DNA from: SFDP01 sp051891855
GTDB taxonomy: Bacteria; Bacillota; Clostridia; Lachnospirales; Lachnospiraceae
DNA length: 64,000 bases
Direction: 5' to 3'
NCBI GenBank assembly: GCA_051891855.1
Contig: JBJFFP010000012.1
Coordinates: forward strand, 1 to 64,000
A program made the translations under genes and the position numbers. Position 1 is the stretch's first letter. Each line of letters opens with the position of its first letter. The notes under the pieces are model-generated. The model was not told the DNA's origin, did not search any database, and saw only the letters and a list, made by a program, of their open reading frames with translations. Positions 26,630 through 33,891 of the stretch are shown here, in pieces.

Positions 26630-26688
26630 TACTATTATTGGCTCGTTCTTTGAAATTTAAAAGTTTTAAGATTTTTTCTATTTAGTCT
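26630..26688 (-). repeat. 59-bp promoter repeat, copy 2 (overlaps agrD end)
   Basis: Second copy of the direct repeat at 23666-23724 (one mismatch), 2964 bp away. On the minus strand it starts with AGACTAAATAG, which encodes the last residues and stop codon of agrD, then carries a palindrome-like element and a TAATAG -10 box pointing to the SH3b-like gene. A local LytTR regulator might bind it, but no clear paired LytTR boxes at standard spacing are seen. Confidence 0.85.
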
Positions 26689-26824
26689 TCTCCTGATTTT
26701 TAGGTCTCTTTGGCTGATAAATATAGCCAATACATGAGGGCGGCCAATATGCCCCATCCATTTTGGCTGTACTTTCGGCCATCTTAACAATACCTTTCAT
26801 AATTTTTTCTTTCAAACTTTTCAT
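26678..26824 (-). CDS. agrD: AgrD-type cyclic autoinducer peptide precursor
   Basis: 48-aa peptide with ribosome site AGGAGGT (26833-26839), starting inside the end of agrB (41-nt overlap). It has the three AgrD parts: an amphipathic N-terminal helix (MKSLKEKIMKGIVKMAEST), a central signal region with a single Cys (PPSCIGYIYQP), and a charged tail (KRPKNQEKTK). Cys31 is the expected thiolactone residue and the YQPKxP-like boundary resembles other clostridial AgrD proteins. The mature peptide probably spans the residues around SCIGYIY; exact ends are inferred. The stop codon lies in the 59-bp repeat. Confidence 0.88.
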   Translation of the reverse strand: MKSLKEKIMKGIVKMAESTAKMDGAYWPPSCIGYIYQPKRPKNQEKTK

Positions 26825-27404
26825 CTTTTGGTACCTCCTGTTTTAAAATTTTTGCTAATATTAATAATCCAGCATCCATTCCCATCCCTGCTACTGAATA
26901 CGGAATGTATTCTGGAATTATATCTAATTGAACAGAAATAAAAACAATTAAGGAAATTAATATTGCAAGCCATCTCGAAAAACTTTTACATACTTGGATT
27001 TCCTGTTTACTTAATTCTAGATTCGGATGATTTACTGGTGAGAACAAAAAAATAATGATTACAGAAATTACTACAGTACCTATTAAAACCTCTGTATTTC
27101 CAAAGAGAAGGTGTTCACTTATTTCACTTACAAAATAATAGATTACTATTGTCCATACATAACAAAGAAATTTTTTGGGGGCATGATACCCGCCAGTTCT
27201 TCCTCTCAAAGATAGAAATGCCACCATGAAAAATATTGTATGTATAATATTTTGGTTGATAAATCCAAGTACCAGTAAGGTACTATAATTTAAAATTTTA
27301 CCAAATAAAACCTCAAAGCTGTATACATACCCCTCTTTCATTTTTAAGGGAAGGATTTCATTTTCAATGAGATAATCTACAAATTTACAGGATATACTAT
27401 TCAT
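26784..27404 (-). CDS. agrB: AgrB-type autoinducer peptide processing protease
   Basis: 206-aa polytopic membrane cysteine protease that cuts and cyclises AgrD. The catalytic pair is at the normal 7-residue spacing: His74 in RGRTGGYHAPKK and Cys81 in FLCY. About five or six hydrophobic segments follow. It precedes agrD, which overlaps it, and is separated from the agrC-type gene by a strong terminator, so agrBD has its own promoter. Confidence 0.93.
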   Translation of the reverse strand: MNSISCKFVDYLIENEILPLKMKEGYVYSFEVLFGKILNYSTLLVLGFINQNIIHTIFFMVAFLSLRGRTGGYHAPKKFLCYVWTIVIYYFVSEISEHLLFGNTEVLIGTVVISVIIIFLFSPVNHPNLELSKQEIQVCKSFSRWLAILISLIVFISVQLDIIPEYIPYSVAGMGMDAGLLILAKILKQEVPKDEKFERKNYERYC

Positions 27405-27442
27405 TACTTACACCTTTACTTTACTTTTCTTGAGAATACACG

Positions 27443-27473
27443 ATTATAAAACAAAAGAGAATACCTCCGTCAA
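27443..27473 (-). promoter_or_regulatory. Promoter of agrBD
   Basis: On the minus strand TTGACG (27468-27473) and TATAAT (27443-27448) are separated by 19 bp, slightly long, which suits an activated promoter. The -35 lies inside the second copy of a short repeat beside the upstream terminator. Confidence 0.5.
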
Positions 27474-27490
27474 AAAACGGCGGTTAAAAG

Positions 27491-27516
27491 CAAAAAACGG
27501 CGGTCAAAAGACCGCC
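27491..27516 (-). terminator. Rho-independent terminator after the agrC-type gene
   Basis: GGCGGTC-AAAA-GACCGCC is a perfect stem followed on the minus strand by G and six T. A direct repeat of CAAAAAACGGCGGT at 27472-27485 just beyond could form a second, imperfect hairpin and compete with it. It separates the two-component genes from agrBD. Confidence 0.82.
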
Positions 27517-27548
27517 ATTTCAAAATTCTTTCAAAACTCAAAATTCTC

Positions 27549-28841
27549 CTAATATTTAATGATAATACTATGGGTAAAATATCCTCCATTACAACTCCAT
27601 ATACTCTCTCCCTGATATTTCTCTACCACACTCTGTATATTGCCCATACCTATTCCATGCTCACTTTTCTTATCCTTGCCTGTTTCTAACTTTCTTCCTC
27701 TGTACTGAAGAGGTACAGCAACAGGATTTTTTACAGAAATAGTTATTTTACCTGCTTCGTCGATAAAACGCATTTTAATGACTTTGGAGCTATCAGAAAT
27801 TTTTTCACAGGCTTCAATTGCATTATCCAATAAATTAGTAAGTAACGTAACCAAATCCTCATCTACCATAGATATATTTCCCAAATCATTGATAGAAAAT
27901 AAAATAGGAATCCCTTTCTTTTTTGCCTGTTTAAATTTCTGATTAAGAATACTGTTTACGATCATATTATTAGTATTAATATAATCAATTTCTTCTATCC
28001 AATTATAATTTATTTTTTCAATATAGCTTTCTGCCTGGGAAAATTCTCCTGCTTTCATTAATCCATACACGTAGCTTAGATGATTTTTAAAATCATGGGT
28101 CTTTTTTCTCTGCTCTTCGTACACCCCTTCCATATACTGGTACATATCCATTTGATTCTTGATTCGCTCTTGAGAAACTCTCATCTTTAGTATAGCCTTT
28201 TCTCTGACAATCACATCTGAAATAATATAAAATAAAAGAAAATTCGATAGTACCAAGGAAAATGCTGCAACTAATGCCGATTGACTTCCTGCCCCTCCTT
28301 CTATGGCAAATGCAGTCATGCACACAATGGTTATAGTAGGAAAAAATAGAAATCGTATCCATTCTTTATCCGTAACGAGATTCAGACCATCATAAGGTTT
28401 AATCCTTTTATTAATCAGAATAATCACGATGAAGAGAATTGTTTTGCATAAAAGGGCAATTATAGTAGACTTTACCGGATCAGCAAAAATTTTTTCTGTC
28501 TCTATTTCTGGCAGACCATCCAATATAATGAGCATGATTCGATCAGTGCAAATAAGCAGACCATAATATCCAATCCCCAGAAAAATCGCCTGTAACCATT
28601 TACAGTAATACTCGAGATAGGAGAATATACTAATGAATAAAACAGAAGCTACAGCCTTAAAAAAATACATCTCCGACGGACAAAGGGCAATGACCATAAA
28701 GCCGATTAGTAAGCCAATAAAAAATCCTCTGTTTATCCATCCTTTCTCTGAATATCGTTTAATCAAAAACGTTTCGCAAAAAATCCGGCAACATAGTGCC
28801 TCAATAAAAACCAACAAAAGTACCTGTACATAATATGTCAT
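27549..28841 (-). CDS. agrC: AgrC-type sensor histidine kinase
   Basis: 430-aa kinase: six or so transmembrane helices (1-215), a dimerisation segment with the phospho-acceptor His249 in KKTHDFKNHLSYV, and an HATPase_c_5-type catalytic domain with N box LTNLLDNAIEACEK and G box HGIGMGNIQSVVEKY. This is the HPK10 type that senses cyclic peptides made by AgrB/AgrD. It overlaps the response regulator gene by 4 nt and is the last gene of its transcript. Confidence 0.92.
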   Translation of the reverse strand: MTYYVQVLLLVFIEALCCRIFCETFLIKRYSEKGWINRGFFIGLLIGFMVIALCPSEMYFFKAVASVLFISIFSYLEYYCKWLQAIFLGIGYYGLLICTDRIMLIILDGLPEIETEKIFADPVKSTIIALLCKTILFIVIILINKRIKPYDGLNLVTDKEWIRFLFFPTITIVCMTAFAIEGGAGSQSALVAAFSLVLSNFLLFYIISDVIVREKAILKMRVSQERIKNQMDMYQYMEGVYEEQRKKTHDFKNHLSYVYGLMKAGEFSQAESYIEKINYNWIEEIDYINTNNMIVNSILNQKFKQAKKKGIPILFSINDLGNISMVDEDLVTLLTNLLDNAIEACEKISDSSKVIKMRFIDEAGKITISVKNPVAVPLQYRGRKLETGKDKKSEHGIGMGNIQSVVEKYQGESIWSCNGGYFTHSIIIKY

Positions 28842-29560
28842 ATCATATCACCCATGATTTCATAATATCGTTCTTTTACCTTCTGATATTTATCCCTTGG
28901 GACAGGCAATATTCTCCCATCTTTTAATAATACTCGATAATTACTGATGCTTTCAATATACTTTGTATTTACCAAAAAACTTTTATGAATTCGCAAAAAA
29001 CGATATTTCTGAAGCTCTTTTTCCATATTATCTAATTTCTCATAAAGACTGTACCGTACCATTCTTATTTCAAAAATATGAAAAAATAATTTATGCCTCT
29101 GACTTTCTACATACCAGATACTATCAACAGACAGCTCCTTTTTCCCCTCCATAAAATGTTTATTTATTTTATGAGTCTGCATATCCAACTTTTTAATTAT
29201 TGTTTCCATACATTCGGGAAGCAGCTCATCCAGCATATCCTTTAATAAAAAACGGATAGCTTCCATTCTGTAGCCTTCTATGGCATAATCCAAAAATGCA
29301 GTAACAAAATTAAGCAGAATATCCTGTCTGCTCTCTCTTATTTTTTCTGCAACCTCCAAGCCACTAATCTGGGGCATATTTATGTCCAGAAAAATCACAT
29401 TGTAGTCGAATACTTTATCATCCTCTAATAGGACTTCTCCCTCTGAATAGGTATCTATCTGATAGGTACTAATGCCTCGCTCATCCAGTATCCTTCTTAT
29501 GGAGTTAATTATTTTCTCTAAATAGACAGGTTCATCATCACATACAGCAATCTTAAACAT
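28838..29560 (-). CDS. agrA: AgrA-type LytTR response regulator
   Basis: 240-aa regulator with a receiver domain (acidic pair at 8-9 in CDDE, phospho-acceptor Asp59 in VIFLDINMP) and a C-terminal LytTR DNA-binding domain (LRIHKSFLVNTKYIESISNY, LPVPRDKYQKVK). LytTR regulators bind short direct repeats near promoters; the two 59-bp promoter repeats downstream are its natural candidate targets. It precedes agrC by a 4-nt overlap. Confidence 0.93.
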   Translation of the reverse strand: MFKIAVCDDEPVYLEKIINSIRRILDERGISTYQIDTYSEGEVLLEDDKVFDYNVIFLDINMPQISGLEVAEKIRESRQDILLNFVTAFLDYAIEGYRMEAIRFLLKDMLDELLPECMETIIKKLDMQTHKINKHFMEGKKELSVDSIWYVESQRHKLFFHIFEIRMVRYSLYEKLDNMEKELQKYRFLRIHKSFLVNTKYIESISNYRVLLKDGRILPVPRDKYQKVKERYYEIMGDMI

Positions 29561-29597
29561 AATTTCTAAAATATACTTTATTCTGCTCCTTTAATAT

Positions 29598-30824
29598 TCA
29601 TCTTCTACTCCCCAGCCTCATTGTAAAGTCCTGGTAGCCAAAGTGGGTAAGCTGTGTCAGGCTGCCGTCCCTAGCCCGTTTCCAGATGTTGGGAAGGGGC
29701 ATGCCGTTGAAGGTATTGTTTTTGCAGGTAGTGTAAATGGCCATATCGCCGAAAATCAACATATCCCCCACCTTAAGCTCATAGGAAAAGCAATAATCTC
29801 CAATGATGTCTCCTGCCAGACAGGTGGGCCCCGCCAGACGATAGGTATACAGGCCTGCTGCGGACTCTTCCTTTTTTTCATCGGCTTTGTATAAAGGCGG
29901 TGTATAGGGCATCTCAATTACATCCGGCATATGGCAGGCAGCACTGGCATCCAGAATGGCAATCCGGTATTCTCCGTTTTCCACAATATCCAAAATCCGG
30001 CTAAGGAAAAAACCCGCATTCAGGGCACAGGCCTCCCCCGGCTCCAGATAAATCTGCAGACCATATTTATCCCGGGCTTTGATGATGCAGCGTTCCAGCC
30101 TGTCCACATCATAACCGGGACGGGTAATATGGTGTCCTCCTCCCATATTCAGCCACTTCATCCCGGGTAAAATAAAGCCGAACTTCTCTTCCACGGCTTC
30201 CAGTGTAGCCTCCAGAGCATCTGAATCCTGCTCACAAAGGGTATGAAAATGCAGGCCGTCCAGTAAATCCACCAGCTCCTTGGTCATTTCCTTCTTCCAA
30301 AGCTGCAAAGTGGTTCCCAGACGGCTTCCGGCTGCACAGGGATCATAGATTTCATGTCCTTTTTGAGTCGAGCACTCCGGATTAATGCGAAGTCCCAGAC
30401 TTTTTCCCGCCTTCTTTGCCTGAAAACCAAACCGTCTTAACTGCCCCGGTGAATTAAAGACGATATGGTCAGCCGTCTTAAGCAGCTCTTCAAACTCATC
30501 CTCACGATAGGCACCGCAGAATACGTGTACCTCCTTATGGGGCATTTTCTCTTTTCCCAGCTTTGCTTCAAACAGGCCGCTTGCCTCCGTTCCTGCAAGA
30601 TATTCTTCCAGCAGAGGATAAAAATCATAGTTGGAAAAGGCCTTCTGGGCCAGCAGAATTTTACAGCCGGTACGTTTGGCAACCGAAGCCAGAATACGGC
30701 CATTATGATGGAGCTGTCCCTCATCAATCATGTAGCAGGGACTGGGCAGATGGGCAAAGATATTTTCCGGCTCTTTACCGGCAAAGGCCGCGAAAGGCGG
30801 CCTGTTGTCTGTTTCTTTATTCAT
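29598..30824 (-). CDS. nspC: Carboxynorspermidine/carboxyspermidine decarboxylase
   Basis: PLP-dependent decarboxylase (408 aa) that makes spermidine or norspermidine from the carboxylated intermediate. The pyridoxal lysine lies in KILLAQKAFSNYD, and the FHTLCEQDSDALEATL and GGGHHITRPGYDVDRLE segments are family hallmarks. It follows the dehydrogenase of the same pathway by about 30 nt and ends the polyamine operon. Confidence 0.93.
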   Translation of the reverse strand: MNKETDNRPPFAAFAGKEPENIFAHLPSPCYMIDEGQLHHNGRILASVAKRTGCKILLAQKAFSNYDFYPLLEEYLAGTEASGLFEAKLGKEKMPHKEVHVFCGAYREDEFEELLKTADHIVFNSPGQLRRFGFQAKKAGKSLGLRINPECSTQKGHEIYDPCAAGSRLGTTLQLWKKEMTKELVDLLDGLHFHTLCEQDSDALEATLEAVEEKFGFILPGMKWLNMGGGHHITRPGYDVDRLERCIIKARDKYGLQIYLEPGEACALNAGFFLSRILDIVENGEYRIAILDASAACHMPDVIEMPYTPPLYKADEKKEESAAGLYTYRLAGPTCLAGDIIGDYCFSYELKVGDMLIFGDMAIYTTCKNNTFNGMPLPNIWKRARDGSLTQLTHFGYQDFTMRLGSRR

Positions 30825-30853
30825 GGTTTTTCTTCTTTCCTCTTTCCTGATTA

Positions 30854-32125
30854 TCAGTCTACTAAAACCGGATTACGATTCTCCCGGCGGGGAAGTCCAT
30901 ACTTGTCCAGAGCTGCCATAAAGGGATCGGGGTCAAATTCCTCCACCGTATATACTCCTGCCTTCTTCCACACACCGGTTAAAAGCATCAAAGCACCACA
31001 CATGGCCGGTACACCGGTGGTATAGCTGATGGCCTGACTCTCCACCTCACGATAGCATTCCTGATGATCACAAATATTATAGAGATAGTAGGTTTTCTTT
31101 CTACCGTCCTTTTTTCCGGTAAAAATACAGCCGATATTGGTCTTGCCATGGGTACGGGGCCCCAGGCTCGCAGGATCCGGCAGCAGGGCCTTTAAAAACT
31201 TAATCGGCACAATCTCCCGCCCTTCAAAGCTAACCGGAGTAGTGGAAAGCATACCCACATTTTCCAAACAGTTCATGTGGGTCAGGTAGCTTTCTCCAAA
31301 GGTCATAAAGAAACGAATCCGCTTTACCTCAGGAATATTCTTGGCCAGAGATTCAATCTCTTCATGGTGAAGAAGATACATATCCTTCATTCCCACACCA
31401 TCAAAGTCATACTCCCGTTTAATACTCATGGCGGGAATCTCTACCCAATGACCATTCTCCCAGTAGCTTCCCGGTGCGGAAACCTCCCGAAGATTCACCT
31501 CCGGGTTAAAATTAGTGGCAAAGGGATAGCCATGGTCTCCGCCGTTACAGTCCAGAATATCAATGGTATCAATGGTATCAAATTCATGCTTTTTGGCGTA
31601 AGCACAATAAGCCTGGGTCACTCCCGGATCAAAGCCACAGCCAAGAAGTGCGGTAAGTCCTGCCTGTTCAAATTTTTCCCGATAGGCCCATTGCCAGCTG
31701 TAGTCAAAATAAGCGGAAAAACCGGCTTCCTTACAGCGTTTTTCATAGATTTCACGCCACTTGGGATCATCTGTATCCTCCGGCTCGTAATTAGCCGTAT
31801 CCATGTAGTTTACTCTGCAGGCCAGACAGGCATCCATAATGGTCAAATCCTGGTAAGGAAGGGCAATATTCATAACCAGATCCGGCTTATAGCTGTTAAT
31901 CAAATCGATTACCTGATTTACCTCATCTGCATCTACCTGAGCGGTAGTGATTTTGGTAGCCGTTTTCCCCTCCAGGGCTTTCGCCAGCTCATCACATTTT
32001 GATTTGGTTCTGCTGGCGATACAGATTTCGGTAAAAACCTCACTTACCTGACAACATTTCCGAATGGCAACGGAGGCAACACCACCGCAGCCGATTACTA
32101 ATACTCTGCTCATCATATCCTCCAT
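30854..32125 (-). CDS. Carboxynorspermidine/carboxyspermidine dehydrogenase
   Basis: 423-aa saccharopine-dehydrogenase-like enzyme that reductively joins aspartate semialdehyde to putrescine (or diaminopropane). The N-terminal Rossmann motif VLVIGCGGVASVA and an internal DYSWQWAYREKFEQAG segment fit the CANSDH/CASDH family. It is encoded directly before the matching decarboxylase, the standard pair in gut Firmicutes and Bacteroidetes. Which diamine it uses cannot be read from sequence. Confidence 0.92.
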   Translation of the reverse strand: MEDMMSRVLVIGCGGVASVAIRKCCQVSEVFTEICIASRTKSKCDELAKALEGKTATKITTAQVDADEVNQVIDLINSYKPDLVMNIALPYQDLTIMDACLACRVNYMDTANYEPEDTDDPKWREIYEKRCKEAGFSAYFDYSWQWAYREKFEQAGLTALLGCGFDPGVTQAYCAYAKKHEFDTIDTIDILDCNGGDHGYPFATNFNPEVNLREVSAPGSYWENGHWVEIPAMSIKREYDFDGVGMKDMYLLHHEEIESLAKNIPEVKRIRFFMTFGESYLTHMNCLENVGMLSTTPVSFEGREIVPIKFLKALLPDPASLGPRTHGKTNIGCIFTGKKDGRKKTYYLYNICDHQECYREVESQAISYTTGVPAMCGALMLLTGVWKKAGVYTVEEFDPDPFMAALDKYGLPRRENRNPVLVD

Positions 32126-32156
32126 TCAGCTGTAAAACAGCAGCATATTTATATTC

Positions 32157-33014
32157 TTATTTTGACAGTGCAAGCAGCATCTCGCGAAGCACCTTGCAGG
32201 CAGTGGCTGTAGATACCCCGGAGGTATCCAGCATGGGAGCAAGCTCATTAATATCTGCCCCCACCACGTTGGTTTCACAAACCAGTAAAATAGCTTCCAA
32301 AAGCTCCTTAAAGGTAACTCCCCCTGCCTCCGGAGTACCCGTACCTGGAAAGGCTGAAGGGTCAAGACAGTCCAGATCAATGGTAAAATATACCGGAGTG
32401 CCTTTTTCTTTTAAAGAAGACACCAGCTGCTTAAGGCCGGAAAAATCAAAGGGATGCAAATCGGTATGCTGCCTTGCAAAGGCAAATTCACTTCTCTCAC
32501 CGCTGCGGATGGCAAACTGATGGATGCGTCCGTCCCCCATAAGCTCATAGGCCCTTCGCATAACGCAGGCGTGACTTAGACTGGCCCCCAGATAGTCCTC
32601 CCTTAAGTCTGCGTGTGCATCAAATTGAATAAGATGCAGATTGGGATATTGCTTTAAAACAGCCCTTATGGCACTTAAGCTGACCAAATGCTCACCACCC
32701 AGTAAAAAGGGCAGCTTTCCATCCGTAAGAATCTGCCTGGCCCTCTCTTCTATTGCCTGAAGTGCAAGGCCGCTGTCTCCGATACAAAGCTCCAGATCTC
32801 CGCTGTCAAAAACAGAGCAGTCCTCCAAATCCTTATTTTGGTAAGGGCTGTAGGTTTCCAATCCAAAGCTTTCATGGCGAAGGGCCGAGGGGCCGAATCT
32901 GGCTCCCGGACGAAAGCTGGTGGTGGAATCAAAGGGGGCTCCGTAAAGAACGATGGAAGCCTCCCGGTATTCTGCATCACAGCCAATAAAGGTTTCTATA
33001 TTTTTCATCAACAT
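32157..33014 (-). CDS. speB: Agmatinase-family ureohydrolase
   Basis: 285-aa ureohydrolase, most likely agmatinase (agmatine to putrescine and urea). Binuclear manganese ligands are in GGEH, DAHADLREDY and DLDCLDPS. It overlaps the speE stop at one end and precedes the dehydrogenase. With the upstream decarboxylase it gives arginine to agmatine to putrescine. An aminopropylagmatine substrate is an alternative because an aminopropyltransferase gene is adjacent. Confidence 0.92.
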   Translation of the reverse strand: MLMKNIETFIGCDAEYREASIVLYGAPFDSTTSFRPGARFGPSALRHESFGLETYSPYQNKDLEDCSVFDSGDLELCIGDSGLALQAIEERARQILTDGKLPFLLGGEHLVSLSAIRAVLKQYPNLHLIQFDAHADLREDYLGASLSHACVMRRAYELMGDGRIHQFAIRSGERSEFAFARQHTDLHPFDFSGLKQLVSSLKEKGTPVYFTIDLDCLDPSAFPGTGTPEAGGVTFKELLEAILLVCETNVVGADINELAPMLDTSGVSTATACKVLREMLLALSK

Positions 33015-33865
33015 TATTCTACCTCCTCCAACATTTTTTCCAGAAAGGCCGGAAGATAAAAGGCTCCGATATGCAGCTTGGTGGTGTAATACTGGGTTCT
33101 TAAATTAAGCCCCAGCCATTTTTTTGCATCAAAATCATCAATGGGATGATATTTTTTACTGGCAAAACCAAAAAGCCAATAGCCCGCTGCATATGTGGGA
33201 ATATGAGCCTGATACACCCGGCTGATGGGAAAGGTACTTACGATTCGCTTGTGGCTTCTTTGCATGGCTTGGGCATCATGCTGGTAAAAGGGACTTCCCT
33301 GCTGGTTTACCATGATACCGTCTTCATGCAGTGCATTATAACAGATGCCGTAAAATTCCCTGGTAAAATATCCTTCTGACGGTCCAAAGGGATCAGTGGA
33401 GTCCACAATGATTAAATCATACTCCTCCTTACGTCTGCGGATAAACCGAAGGGCGTTATCAAAATAAATATTTACCCGGCTGTCATTCAATCGACAGGCG
33501 TTTTCCGGCAGGTAGGTATGGCAGGCATCCACTACCTCCGGATCCATTTCCACCAGATCAATTCTTTGAATCTGCTCATAGCGGGCAAGCTCACGAACCA
33601 CACCGCCGTCTCCGGCACCGATAACCAGTACATCCTGTATACAGGGATGGACTGCCATAGGTACATGGGTAATCATTTCATCATAGATAAATTCATCCCT
33701 TTCCGTCAGCATGACATTGCCGTCTAAGGTTAGTACCTTGCCAAATTCCGGTGTTTCAAAAATATCAATCTGTTGATAATCACTTTTTTTTGAATATAGG
33801 TGTCTGTTTACACGAATACTGTGTTTCACATCGGGAGCGTGAAACTCACTGAACCACATTTCCAT
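33014..33865 (-). CDS. speE: Spermidine synthase family aminopropyltransferase
   Basis: 283-aa SpeE-type enzyme that transfers an aminopropyl group from decarboxylated S-adenosylmethionine to an amine. The VLVIGAGDGGVVREL and IIVDSTDPFGPSEGYF motifs are intact, as is the N-terminal QQIDIFETPEFGKVLTLDG. It needs SpeD product, and no speD is in this window. It is odd that it shares an operon with the carboxyspermidine route, which makes the same product without decarboxylated AdoMet. Confidence 0.93.
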   Translation of the reverse strand: MEMWFSEFHAPDVKHSIRVNRHLYSKKSDYQQIDIFETPEFGKVLTLDGNVMLTERDEFIYDEMITHVPMAVHPCIQDVLVIGAGDGGVVRELARYEQIQRIDLVEMDPEVVDACHTYLPENACRLNDSRVNIYFDNALRFIRRRKEEYDLIIVDSTDPFGPSEGYFTREFYGICYNALHEDGIMVNQQGSPFYQHDAQAMQRSHKRIVSTFPISRVYQAHIPTYAAGYWLFGFASKKYHPIDDFDAKKWLGLNLRTQYYTTKLHIGAFYLPAFLEKMLEEVE

Positions 33866-33891
33866 AAGACTTCCTCCCCTTTAAAGCAGCT

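Noticed and set aside
23666..26688. Insertion sequence or integron as explanation of the direct repeats
   Set aside because: No transposase, integrase or terminal inverted repeat lies between or beside the copies; the repeat contains gene end and promoter sequence.
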